Shown one piece after another: positions 1 to 10,372 of a stretch of 64,000 nucleotides of DNA. Position 1 is the stretch's first letter. Every line of letters begins with the position of its first letter. The translations under genes were made by a program, and so were the position numbers. The notes beneath the pieces are model-generated. The model made no database searches. It saw only the letters and a list, made by a program, of their open reading frames with translations, and was not told the origin of the DNA. Source of the DNA: Liolophura sinensis (lineage: Eukaryota > Mollusca > Polyplacophora > Chitonida > Chitonidae); contig NC_088304.1 in assembly GCF_032854445.1 (NCBI RefSeq), positions 20,101,704-20,165,703 of the forward strand. The letters are read 5' to 3'.

Positions 1-715
1 CCATCGTGACTTGGCGGTGTATAACCATCCTGGCTTTGACGTTGTATAAGCATCGTGACCTGACGGTGTATAACCATCGTGATCTTGTGGTGTATAACTT
101 ATGTGACTTGGTGGTATATAACCCTCGTTACCTGGCGGTGTATAACCATCGTAACTTGGCGGTGTGTAACCATTGTGACCTGGCGGTGTATAACCATCGT
201 GACTTGACGATGTATAACTTTCGTTACCTGGCGGTATATACTCATCGTGATCTGTCGGTATATAAATATCGTGACTTGACGGTGTATAACCATCGTTACC
301 TGGCGGTGTTTAACCATCGTTACCTGGCGGTATATAGCCATCGTGACCTAGCGGTGTATAACCATCGTTACCCGGCGGTGTATAACCATTGTGATTTGAC
401 GGTGTATAACCATCGTGACCTGGCGGTATATACTCATCGTGATCCAGCGGTACATAAATATTGTGACTTGACTGTGTATAACCATCGCAACCTGACGGTG
501 TATAACCATCGTGACTTGAAGGTGTATAACCATCATTACCTGGCGGTGTATAACCATCGTGACTTGACGGTGTATAACAATCGTTACCTGACTGTGTAAA
601 ACAATCGTGACCTGGCGGTGTATAACCATCCTGGCTTGACGGTGTATAACCATGGTTACCTGGCGGTGTATAACCATCGTGACCTGAAGGTGTATAATTA
701 TCATTACCTGGCAGT
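1..715 (+). repeat. 24-bp minisatellite, copy 1 array
   Basis: About 30 tandem units with consensus TATAACCATCGTGACCTGGC plus GGTG (24 bp). Units vary at a few sites (TGACC/TTACC/TGACT; GGCGG/GACGG/AGCGG; a TATATACTCATCGTGAT variant followed by an AAATATCGTGACTTG variant). Since 24 is a multiple of 3 and the consensus has stops in only one of six frames, long open frames on both strands follow automatically. The variant order differs from that in copies 2-4. The array continues off the left end. Confidence 0.97.
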
Positions 716-1435
716 CTATTAGTAGCAGTGTATATAAGTAAGTGCTATTATGACAAATCCAACTGTTACCACAGCCACCGAATTGATCGCTACATTTAGC
801 CTTGCCAAGTAGTGCAAATTACACGAGGCATAGGATTACTTCTCAATCAATCAGCCCTTCCTCTTCACCTGCGATGAAAAAACTGTGCTAGTTTTTTGAT
901 CATTTCAATTGAATGCAATCTAGAGCCGAATAAATTTGGGTTAACTCCCAGCTGACCTGAGATAAACGGTATCTGCAGAGCAATCTAAAGTGCATTCTGG
1001 CTCACACGCATTTTGTTCATCAACGCCCGTTTTTGACGACGAAATTCACACTTGTGATTTTTTATGAGGTATTTAAAATCCATGTGCATGTAATGTAACA
1101 GTTTCTGTGTCACTGGCATACTTTCATCAAACTGTTGCAGAGTATTGCTGAAGGCAACTCCAGTATGACATACGTGTGTTCATCAATAGAAGATGGCCTG
1201 TAGCTACAGCTGTGTGCGTGTAATGTGTTGGGAGTCAGATTTCGCCTCATAAACTGTACCTTTATCATTAACTATTCATCCGGTGGCAACGTAGATGGTT
1301 ACTGCCTCACATCGTCCATAATACCGCATAAACTTTGATAAATATGGACGGAATGACCCAATTTCCATTACACTCTGCCTCTTATTTCGCTAACCCCGGG
1401 GTTAGAGACTGCATATTCGCCGTGTTAAAATTAGC
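716..1435 (+). repeat. Spacer P between minisatellite and segment A
   Basis: Present in all five copies directly after the minisatellite (equivalents begin about 11,578, 22,429, 33,444 and 44,607). It contains no open frame of note and no recognised element. In copy 5 it is split by a family-1 SINE. Copies 2, 3 and 4 are nearly identical here; copies 1 and 5 differ at scattered sites. Confidence 0.8.
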
Positions 1436-1710
1436 CTGGCACTATGTATATATGAAGAGCAACTTAGATACATTTTTACTATAGACATATAAAGTAGCAT
1501 GTTACAAGATTTGGTTACTAATTTCATTCAACTAATTTCATTCAATCGCCGGGAGAATTCGATGCGTCACTGAAAATTGTTGACAGCCTGCGTAAATTCG
1601 TCTTAATTTCATAGCTTATGTACTTTCTTTGTATTTTTGGTAGTTTGAGTTGAATCTTTCTTTGAGAAATGGCCTTACGATTATTAGCCTGGAATGTTCA
1701 TTTTGGTTGA

Positions 1711-2050
1711 AGTTGGTAGAGCGTCCGCTTTGGGAGCGGTAGATCCAGGGTCAATCCTGGGTCGAGTCGCACTTATGACCTCAAAAGGGTAAGTTGTAAC
1801 TTCCTCCCTTGGCGTTCAGCATAAATGGGATAGTACAATGGGATAGTTGACCTGTATCAGTATAATGGCTCGGGCGGGCCAGCTTACTTGCCTTCGATAA
1901 GGCGTCTCAGTGAAGCAGCACGAAATAAAAGAGCAGTGGACATCCGTCCAGCAACAAGGAAGCACATTACATGCACTCTAAGGATTCCTTAAGTCATGCG
2001 ACCGAAAAATATTAAAAAGTGCGACGTTAAACCCCAAGCGCTTATTCACT
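1711..2050 (+). mobile_element. SINE family 1 (Pro-tRNA-like head), monomer copy 1
   Basis: tRNA-derived SINE. An A-box-like TTGGTAGAGCG and an anticodon-loop-like GCTTTGGGAGC resemble tRNA-Pro. A conserved body follows (GGCGTTCAGCATAAATGGGA; CAGTATAATGGCTCGGGCGG), then the tail GCGACGTTAAACCCCAAGC and a decayed CACTCA repeat. It is bracketed by 12-bp direct repeats, CATTTTGGTTGA (1,699-1,710) and CATTTTAGTTGA (2,051-2,062), read as target-site duplications. About 15 nt of the tRNA head is missing at the 5' end. Segment B lacks it. Confidence 0.88.
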
Positions 2051-2929
2051 CATTTTAGTTGACGGCTGTGTACGAATTGACGCCTAGATTCCAGCATACT
2101 TAATAAGGAGCCGTTAAGGCAGCTCTTGCAGAGCTATGAGAAAGGTTGAAAGGGGAGCTTCAGTATCGTGCACTCTCTCTCATTAGATTAACTGTACTCG
2201 GCTGTTTTCTGTATATCAAAGACGTTATATCAGTAGACGTATATGTGGTTAATTGTCTATTTGCAGTGTGTAAGAAAGCATTTAATTTTTCGCGTTTGTG
2301 CCTATTTATAATGTTTTATAAAACAGTGGTATGTATTTATTATCAGAAGTAGTTTTATTAGTAAACGTATATATGCTTTCTGCCTATCTATTTGTAATGT
2401 GTCACAGATGTACCTTAAGACGCAAATGTTTTGACAAGATTTAACAACGTGCTTTCGGCAGTAACCGTTTGAGGTGCCAGCTTGACACTTGGTATGAGAA
2501 GCGTTAACGTCCACTGTCTGCGGTCCTAAAGCGGTCGCGGCTGAGCGATTGGCGGTCGACCTCAGGAGATTAGCGCCAAAACAAGGCGGAATACAAACCA
2601 GCTGGTTTTTATAGTTGTAAGGGTTATTGTCTTCCGCAGTCGAGCATTTGGGTGTCGTAAAGAAGCAGGAAGGGATGTTATTGTGCAACGTTTCGGAACA
2701 AACCTTCCTCACCTGACCATCAGCTAAGACTTCGTGCGAATCCACAGCGTCAATCAACTAAACCCAGTCACCGTTAAGTGGATAAGACCTTGTCTGGGCC
2801 AATTACAAAGCTAATCTCGGAGAACGCTCCGAAGATTTTTCTTCAAGAGCTTTTAGCTCCTCATAGATCTCACTAGTGGACCTTTTCTATTCCGTTCTGA
2901 TTACTACTTTTGTACGTGGAGCGGACACT

Positions 2930-3046
2930 CCCGAAGGCTTCACGACCAAAGGGTTGTTGCTGAAGTGACATAACAGCAAATACAGACCGACACAACTTCC
3001 CAGCTAAACAATCTCTCTGACAGACAGTGAAGAGAGTTGCTGTTGA
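2930..3046 (+). repeat. 115-bp box, first occurrence (in A)
   Basis: Box containing GGCTTCACGACCAAAGGGTT, CAGCAAATACAGACCG and the word CAGCTAAACAATCTCTCTGA followed by CAGACAGTGAAGAGAGTT. The same box occurs at 6,127-6,235 and 7,276-7,391 in this monomer and at equivalent places in the other copies. It is one of the best preserved parts of the A/B comparison. Confidence 0.8.
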
Positions 3047-3287
3047 TTTAAATCTCGATAAAAAAAAAATTCAACCCACAAGGGTAAAGACCCAGAGCTT
3101 TTATCGGCTCAATTTACCCGTGGCGCTGATGATTTCGTCAATACTGGACCATGCCAGTAAATCAGTCCGGACAGCTCAGCAGTAGATAAATAAAGCATTG
3201 TGTTTATATGCGCTCACGTCTGAAGATGAATATATAAGTACTCAGCTAACTGTGAAATCCCCATATTCCTTAGCTGGCATGTGTGAC

Positions 3288-3410
3288 TCAATCAATAAAT
3301 ATGTCCCATTCAACACTCATCCAGTCATTCAATCTATCAATCAACAAATCAATAAAATTATCAATTGAAATAAAAGCCATCAATCAGAGATTCAATTAAG
3401 GATTTAAATA
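3288..3410 (+). repeat. Degenerate TCAAT-rich low-complexity block
   Basis: AT-rich run of loose CAATCAATAAAT, TCAATCTATCAATCAACAAA and ATTATCAATTGAAAT words inside segment A. Present in every A segment (about 14,140, 24,990, 36,005, 47,490) and absent from B. Confidence 0.75.
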
Positions 3411-3648
3411 ATGAAATAATCATTCTCAAGTATTATCCTGATTTCTGTTTTAAAGGTAGTCAAATTACAAGGTTCGGATATAAGAGTAACATATAGTCCA
3501 CTAGTCTGTAACGTTTTAGTGTACACTTTTAACAGGATATGTTGATGCTTGAGTGTACATGGAAAGGTTGCAAACTAATAAATCAGAAGATGGTATCCAT
3601 AGATATGCCGAATCTTGTAATGTTAGTCTGTGAAATTCTAAATACCCT

Positions 3649-3950
3649 GGACAGATTCCGTGGCCTAAAGGTTAGAACGTCAGCCTCAAAGTCTGGAGAC
3701 CAGGGATAAAACCCTGGTCGAGTCATACCAAAGACGTTGAAAATGGTCTTTGCTGCTGCCTCCCTTGGCGCTCAGCACTGAGAAGTTAGAGCAAGGTAAC
3801 GGGACTGGCTGGCCCGGTGTCAGTATAACTGGGTGGGGAGTCCTGTCTGGGGTCTTTGGCTTGATACTTCAGTCGTTGCATGGAATCGCTCTTCCAGAAG
3901 AAAACACTCTATATGCAATGTATATAGACTAATGGCTGCTCATCAAACAC
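3649..3950 (+). mobile_element. SINE family 2, 3'-shortened, monomer copy 1
   Basis: tRNA-derived head CCGTGGCCTAAAGGTTAGAA, a T-arm-like AAACCCTGGTCGAGTCATAC, then a body shared with family 1 in style (CTCCCTTGGCGCTCAGCACTGA). It follows TTCTAAATACCCT. The tail with CGACGTTAAGCCCC is missing, so the right end near 3,950 is approximate. Equivalents in copies 2-4 carry the same loss. Confidence 0.82.
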
Positions 3951-4450
3951 TTGAAAAATTTAATGTCAATCGGTTATTATGTCAGTCATTTGAGTCATGG
4001 ATGTGTAAAAGTGATTAAACGTCTTTTTGATTAATCCATACTGGGAAAACTGCCACTGTACACACGTCCGTCATTCAGGCATGCTCGTTTATTATCTTTT
4101 TGAAGGCTATTCTATCATTTCAAGCTAATCCAGTGCCATGAAAAACTGAGGGGATCACGTAGATCCGGGCACGTCAAATCTATTTAATTAGACCTCAAAA
4201 CATTTCCGCCTGCCGAGAGCATCTGGAGAAACTAAGATAAACAATATAAGTCGGTTAATGTCTAGATAATCAAAAGCCTCTTGATCAAAAGCTTTTGTGG
4301 GATACAGATAAAAGCACCACATTATTTTTACCGTTAAGCTTAAAGGCATTTTTCAAACGACAGAATGTAGAACAATTTGCGAAAACAACCCTGTGAAGGG
4401 CTATTATGGCTGAGTTAGTTTCAGTATTAAACACTGTAAATTGTCAGGAT

Positions 4451-6235
4451 GTAGACTTGGTAACCTCTAGACCTACTAAGTTAAGGTGTCATCAAAATCA
4501 CAAAGAGCTGGATTCGAACAGGCGGCCATATTGATCAAGGCTTGATAGGCTTGCCTCCTTTGTGTTGAACCCACTGGATTTCTACTTGCATTTTTCTTGT
4601 TAGGTATTGCACCAATCCTGATAAGCTACATGTGCCTACGTTTGTGAAGGTTTCTAATCTGCAGGAGACCATGCTACTGTAGAGTCTGCATAACCTGTGT
4701 GTATGTCAAGTGGTTTGCCAGATGTTGTTCACAAACGTGATCATTACACCTTGCTACACGGGTCATGCAGACTGGGGAATCCCCTCTACGAATCTCTACG
4801 CGGCTGTTGTTGGATAAACCTAGACCCGGGGACACACTTGTCGGATTTTTTTTGCTCGCACGGGCCTATTGTGTGAATTTCTAAAAATACGTCTTGTTTG
4901 TCCTCGCCGACGATGGCGTATTCCACATGCGGTCTTGATCGCCCCGAAATTCGCTGGTATGAAACGTTTGGGATATTGGTGAAGAAATCCGCCAGCAGTT
5001 TCACTCGGTTCGCGATGTGTCCACTCCAGTGAATTTTGGCGGCCCATTTGATCGAGCTGACCAATCAAAGAACAGGGAAATTGTGCTGACCTGTGACATT
5101 TTGTTTGCATCACATTGGTTACTTCGTCATATGACATAACGTACTGACTTCAACTGAAAAATCCGCCTAGTGTGTCTGCCTAGTGCAAATGTCGTCAGTG
5201 TATTTTGCGGGCGATTAGGATCGCCCCTGGAAGCGAAAAAAAAATCCTTCTAGTGTGTCCCCAGCTTAAGCTGTACAGGATCCAAGGTGACAAACAAATT
5301 AGTGTTTGACTCGAATCTTGATGGTATCGGATTCCCACGGAGAGACATAGAATTGTTGGTCTCTTTATAACCAGCACATTAAGAATTGGCGGTCGGCTAA
5401 TCATACGACTCTCGTAAAATTGCAATAGCTCCCAGCCCGTGATCAACCTGAAATAAAAGGTAATGTCAAGGTGTTTTGTCTGAGGCATTGTTCAAAATCG
5501 TTCTGATAGAGGAATTCCGCGGAGTGATGTATATACGCAGTTTGTAGACGGACGGTCGGGCGATGTGACGAGCTGAACGTTAACCCTGTCTGATGCTATA
5601 ATGATGATCCGTGAACTCGATAACACCAGCGAAAGAGAGAGAGGGCTGATCAGGACCGGAAGACCACAAGTCCAGACCCCGTTTTGTAAATCTAGCCACT
5701 ATTGACTCTTTGCAGCCAGGCATCATGGTCAGAGTTTCTTGCCTGAGTTAGTCGCTGGTTAAACAGCAGTTGACATAGGCGATGATGAGTCACATATAAA
5801 CTTTTAACGTCTACTAAACCGTCATTGGGACGTAAGGCCTGATTTTTTATTCAAAAGACAACATGCGCAATTGATAGTCGCCAGACATATTGAGTCCCAT
5901 GAAAAAAGCGATCATCAGCACTCCTTTGTTTCTTTGTTCGTGTAAACTCACGCAAAAGTAATTACATACATCCGTTTAAAGACATCCGACTTTTTGCTAG
6001 AATGTAGAATATCACCTACCTCTCACACGACGATTCGCTTAGGTTTTTTTCTACCCTGTCTTAATCTGAAAGTTCCACACTCCTACATATACGTGGATAC
6101 TCGTATACTCCATATTCCTACACCTACCGACGGCTTTCACGACGAAAGGGTTTTTGCTGGAGTAACATAACAGAAAATACGGACGGACACAACCTCTCAG
6201 CTAAACAATCTCTCTGACAGACAGCGAAGAGAGTT
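4451..6235 (+). repeat. Segment C of the monomer, no gene recognised
   Basis: Single-copy part of the monomer between A and B. Minus-strand open frames of about 92-105 codons over 4,786-5,137 and 97 codons at 5,195-5,488 recur between copies. They overlap in different frames, have no recognisable motif, and vary in length (100 residues in copy 3, 90 in copy 4 for the second). Short direct repeats CCTAGTGTGTC / TCTAGTGTGTC flank a hairpin GGGCGAT-TAGG-ATCGCCC at 5,209-5,226, which may be the remains of a small DNA transposon. The third 115-bp box sits at its right end. Confidence 0.7.
6127..6235 (+). repeat. 115-bp box, second occurrence (C/B junction)
   Basis: Variant of the box with GGCTTTCACGACGAAAGGGT and AGAAAATACGGACGGACAC, then the common CAGCTAAACAATCTCTCTGA word. 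It lies directly before segment B, so it is an extra copy that the simple A/B duplication does not account for. Confidence 0.75.
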
Positions 6236-8130
6236 AAATTAGATTGGCATTGAACAGTTGCAGTCAAAGCGCAACTGAGATACTTGTTTTTACTACAAAC
6301 TTATAAACTAGCATGGTAAAAGATTTAGTGACTGATTTCATGCATTCGCCGTGAGCATTCCATGCGTCTTTCTAACATGAATGAAAAAAAAATCCCGGGA
6401 ATTCGTTATATTTTCGTACTTTATTTACTTTCTCTTTTCTTTGGTAGTTTGTGTTGAATGTTGTTTTGAGAAGTGGCCTGATCAGTAATCGTGTATCGGT
6501 ATCCTGCACTTTGTCATCAGACTACCTGTACGAGGCTGTTTTCTGTATCACAGACATACTTATGTCAGTAGACGTATATGTGAATACTGTCTGTCTATTT
6601 GTAATGTTTTAGATAACAGTTTACGTATTATCAGCAGTACTTTAATCAGTAGAGGTATATATGCGTACTGCCTGTCTATTTGTAATGTTTTAGAAAATAT
6701 CTTTTGTATTACAGAACCTTAAGACATATATGTGGATTTTACTTTATTATGGGCAATGTGAGTTTCTGCTGATGTGTTGATAGCTAAGAACGTGCTTTGG
6801 TCAGTGGCCGTTTGAGGTGCCAGCTTGACACTTGTTATGACAAGCGGTACCATCACTGTCTGCGGTCCTAAAGCGGTCGCGGCTGAGCGATCGGCGGTAG
6901 ACCTAAGCTGATTAGCGCCAAAACACGGCGGAATACAAATCAGCTGTTTTTAATGGAGTTGTAGGGGTTATTGTCTTCCCCGGTCGGGCATTTGGGTGTC
7001 GTAAAGGAGCAGGAAGGGATGTTATTGGTGCGACATTTCGGAACAAGACTTCCTCACTTGACCATCAGCTAAGACTTCGTGCCAATCCACAGCGTCAGTC
7101 AACTAAACCCAGTCACCTTTAAGTGGATAAGCCCTTGTCTGGGCCAATTACAAAGCTAATCTCGTAGAACGCTCCGTAGAGTTTTTTTCAAGAGCGGTTG
7201 GCTCCTCACAGACTTAGCTAGTCGGCCTTCTATATTCCGTTCTGATTACTACTTTTGTACGTGGAGGTGACACCTCCCGAAGGCTTCACGACCAAAGGGT
7301 TGTTGCTGAATGGACATAACAGCAAATACAGACCGGCACTACCTCCCAGCTAAACAATCTCTCTGACAGACAGCGAAGAGAGTTGCTGTTTGAAACTCGA
7401 TAAAAAATTCAGCCCGAAAATTCAAAGGTAAAGGCCAAGAGCTTTTATCTCGGCTCAGTTTACCGGTGGCGTTGATGATTTCGTCAATACTGGACCCCAC
7501 CAATAAATCAGTTCGGACAGCTCAGCAGTAGATAAATAAACCATTGTGCTTGTCTGTTTGAAAGGTAGTCAAATTACAAGGTTCGGATATAAGAATGCCA
7601 TCTAGTCCACAACATTTCGCTGTACACTTTTAATACCCTCGTGAAAGTTAATGTCCATCGGTTATCCTGTCAGTCATTGGAGTCATAGATGTGTAAAAAC
7701 ATCTTTTTGATTGACGCATACTTGAAAAAATTTCCACCCTACACACGTCCGTCAACCAGGCGTGCTCGTTTTCCCACGTATGTTTCTTTTCTTTTTGAGC
7801 GCTCTTCTGTTATTTCAGACTATTCCAATTCCATCAAAAACTCCGGGGAACACGAAGATCCGCGCTCATAAAATCTATTTAATTAGACCTCAAAGCATTT
7901 CTGCCTATCGAGAGCTTCTGGAGAAACTAAGACAAAACAATATAAGACGCTTTATGTCGACATAACCAAAAGTTTCCAGACCAAAAGCTTGTATTAGATA
8001 CAGATAAAAGCACCACATCATTTATATCTTAAACCTAAAGGAATTTTTTTAACAACAGAATGTAGGACAATTTTGCGAAAACAACCCTGTGAAGCATTAT
8101 TATGGCTGACTTCCTTTAAATGTCAAACAG
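6236..8130 (+). repeat. Segment B of the monomer (second half of the internal duplication)
   Basis: Diverged direct copy of segment A, without the SINEs and without the TCAAT-rich block of A (about 3,205-3,445). Copies 1-2 lack 127 bp here compared with copies 3-4; the ends share CTGTCTATT. Copies 1-3 lack 81 bp that copy 4 keeps (40,497-40,577), with TTAA at both ends. Equivalents: about 17,087-18,980, 27,965-29,995 and 38,970-41,080. Confidence 0.85.
7276..7391 (+). repeat. 115-bp box, third occurrence (in B)
   Basis: Counterpart in B of the box in A, with CAGACCGGCACTACCTCCCA in place of the A version, and the common CAGCTAAACAATCTCTCTGA word intact. Confidence 0.8.
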
Positions 8131-9579
8131 CCTCCTGCATTCAAAACTCTTATGTGTCGTATAAGTTAAAATGATTATTTCGTGTTAATTTAAAAAAAAT
8201 GTTGTATTTGACATCTGATAACACACACCATAAGACATCACAACAAGTGGTTTTTGGTCACACATACGAAAAGACGACTTTATAATTGGCTTTTTGCTTC
8301 ATCCAGAAGGTAGGACACTGTTAAAATTGGTTTCTGACAACAAATACAAGACATTACAGGATTTAGTTTTTGGTCACAAGCACGGTAAGGCAATTTTATA
8401 TTCTGTACTCAAGACTCAATACACAAGAAGAATCAAATCCGGTTACTTTTATGGCCATACATTTCCGACAAGACAGTGGTATTAGTTGCTATATGACCGG
8501 ATAAAACAATGCTATTGTTACTAACTTACTACACTGCGTTGGAATAGGTGCCTAGTAGGGTGTGTGTAATAAGATGTTTTATGGTGCTTTGTGACCTCAC
8601 TGATAATGTAATATAAATCTCTGTTACAATTTCTATCTGGTTTCTCGTATCTAACAAAGCTGATAAACATTTATTATTGCCAGTTTTATACTGATTGTTG
8701 ATGACAAAGTTTGCTTTTGGCATCGACCAGGCATCTACTACCTAAGGGAAATGAAACGTCATCAGTCTCCAACGGAGCGAAATGTAATACAAACTTCAGA
8801 GGCGAGCCTAGTACGAGTTGGGTTGGTTCGAATGGCACATCAACACGTTTTTTTTGGATCTACTTGCAGAGTGTATATAAAGTCGATGTGACGGGCTGCA
8901 AGTTGTCATTATATACGCTCGCCGTTTTCGGATGTGCAAATTCCGGGCATTTTATACCTCCAAGATATATAATATATACTGTTGAAAAAGATAAGATAAC
9001 GATGTTTTCTTAAAATTTGTTTGTCAATATCCGAGTAATTGTTGTTTATAATCGCGCACACTTTCGCTCCAATCTTTATTTTTGGCGGGGATAAGTTTAA
9101 ATAGGACAGGGTAGTAGAACCTCTTTTTAAACTTTTAACCTTCTATTGAGCAAATTTTACCCATAACTGGCTCAAAAGGCGGGCGTTTCAAAAACCCTCC
9201 GACTGAACCCACAAAATTATTTAAAAATAAAAATGACAACAACAGAGTAGCTGTCAAGTTCGTGAAGGCCAAGTGCTCCGAATGAACACGGACGAAAAAA
9301 TCTAGGTTGCTAGGATGGTCCATGATGAAAGGAATGCTGATGTGATATGCCCGTATTAAGAGTGAGCAACGGAGGCAAGCTTTGTAAGCAAAGAAATGCC
9401 TTTGGTGCCGAAATTTGGATTGCATAAGGTCAAGTCAACCTCCGAAACGTGTTTTAATCGCCAACGTTTATCACGTTGGACTGTATGAATAAATTAACTG
9501 AAGCTTGACCAGTCTCCTTTATTCTCTTTTAAATATAAATAAAAACACCTATCAGAACTGTTTATATCTAGATGGTTGG

Positions 9580-9640
9580 CCCAATTTTCTCCCACCATAA
9601 TGCTGGCCGCCGCCGTATAAGTGAAATATTCTTGCACTGG
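9580..9640 (+). mobile_element. SINE family 3 tail fragment, monomer copy 1
   Basis: Matches the 3' body of the family-3 SINE at 61,864-62,129: TCCCACCATAATGCTGGCCG, then CGCCGTATAAGTGAAATATT and CTTG. The head and the final GTTAAACACC tail are not seen. Equivalents: 20,431-20,491, 31,441-31,501 and 42,446-42,509. Confidence 0.7.
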
Positions 9641-9920
9641 CGCAGTCTTTCGGACCAATAGGTGGATTGATTGACTGCGACTTTAATACAATGTTCAAGG
9701 CATTTTACTTGTCGGTGTGCCGGTTGTTGGTGGGGGAAACGGGAGTGCCTTGTAGAGAGGATTTGTCTATGTGTAAGACTGCGGTAAAACTGTACAGCTT
9801 TTTCATGCGAAAAGAAACAAAAACAGACCAACAACTTTTATACAATACAACACAGGGATACTGCGACTGAAAACCAAACAAGGCAACAAGGAAAGCAGAT
9901 TTTGTTAAAACCTTTGGCTT

Positions 9921-10372
9921 CTATGGTCTATTTCTTTTAGAGAGTCGCGTATTTTCAGCTGCCTGTAAAACCAGTCATACTTGCGACCAAAATTGCCTAT
10001 AGTCAGTGGCACGTAACAACATAAGCTCTACATATTGATATCGTTGAAGTTCAGATTATTGCGTGGTAAATAAAGTTAGAACACTTTCTCAAATTGATAA
10101 TGTTAAAGCCCATCAGACCCGTAAGAGCCCATTGTCTCAAAAACAAGTGGCATGCTGGATATTGGGCGGAGTTAAACATGTTTTGATGGAGGGCGGCAGC
10201 AGTTTCCTAAACTGCTATCGGTCTTACTGTAAGCCCTGTTTTTTTAAAGCTGGGTGCTAACAAATTTTGTTATCAAGAAAAATGTAGTCTATTCGCTGAG
10301 GGTGTAGTGTAGGATGTACTGATTTTACAGACAGCTGAATATAGACGACTCTCTAAAAGAAAAAGACTATAG
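9921..10372. mobile_element. MITE-like element with terminal inverted repeats, copy 1
   Basis: 452-bp element whose ends are inverted repeats of about 57 bp at roughly 88% identity. Left end: CTATGGTCTATTTCTTTTAG, AGAGTCGCGTATTTTCAGCT, GCCTGTAAAACCAGT. The right end is the inverse, closing with CTCTCTAAAAGAAAAAGACT then ATAG. The interior has no transposase; the 65-codon open frame inside is unremarkable. A non-autonomous DNA transposon fits, but the target-site duplication is unclear. Confidence 0.8.

Larger units (their letters stand above)
1436..4450 (+). repeat. Segment A of the monomer (first half of an old internal duplication)
   Basis: Segment A matches segment B (6,236-8,130) along its length in the same order: the ACTATAGACATATAAA start, the TTGGTAGTTTG(A/T)GTTGAAT block, the CGGCTGTTTTCTGTAT block, the TCTGCGGTCCTAAAGCGGTC block, the 115-bp box, the GGTAGTCAAATTACAAGG block, the TTTAATTAGACCTCAAA block and the ACAACCCTGTGAAG end. 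A contains two SINEs missing from B, so these inserted after the internal duplication or were lost from B. Equivalents: about 12,290-15,295, 23,140-26,140, 34,160-37,150 and 45,720-48,720. Confidence 0.85.

Noticed and set aside
6-599. 197-codon plus frame (and similar frames up to 218 codons at 32,793-33,449) encoding tandem YNHRDLAV-like repeats
   Set aside because: The unit is 24 bp and stop-free in five frames, so open frames on both strands are expected without selection. The frame is broken by TAA in copies 2-3 and by the 190-bp rearrangement in copy 5, and no signal, domain or promoter is visible.
1711-1780. Possible tRNA-Pro gene (TTGGTAGAGCG, GCTTTGGGAGC loop)
   Set aside because: No complete acceptor stem, a degenerate B box, a SINE body and tail downstream, and target-site duplications on both sides. 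It is a tRNA-derived SINE head.
2302-2757. 151-codon minus frame in copy 1
   Set aside because: It exists only because of single-base indels in copy 1. The equivalent places in copies 2-5 are frame-shifted and closed.
3660-3730. Possible tRNA gene in the family-2 head (CCTAAAGGTTAGAA … AACCCTGGTCGAGTC)
   Set aside because: Same reasoning: the tRNA-like part is joined to a SINE body, and copy 5 shows a full SINE with target-site duplications.
4786-5137. Overlapping 92- and 105-codon minus frames in segment C, recurring in each monomer
   Set aside because: Two different frames of the same DNA are both kept, their ends vary between copies, and neither resembles a known transposase or other protein. 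Recurrence is explained by the repeat.
5155-5265. Complete DNA transposon end in segment C (CTAGTGTGTC direct repeats and a hairpin)
   Set aside because: The repeats are direct, not inverted, and no matching far end or transposase frame was found. Noted only as a possible remnant.
9135-9425. 96-codon minus frame open in all four full monomers
   Set aside because: Nearly all nucleotide differences between copies change the residue, which is not the pattern of purifying selection, and no domain is recognised.
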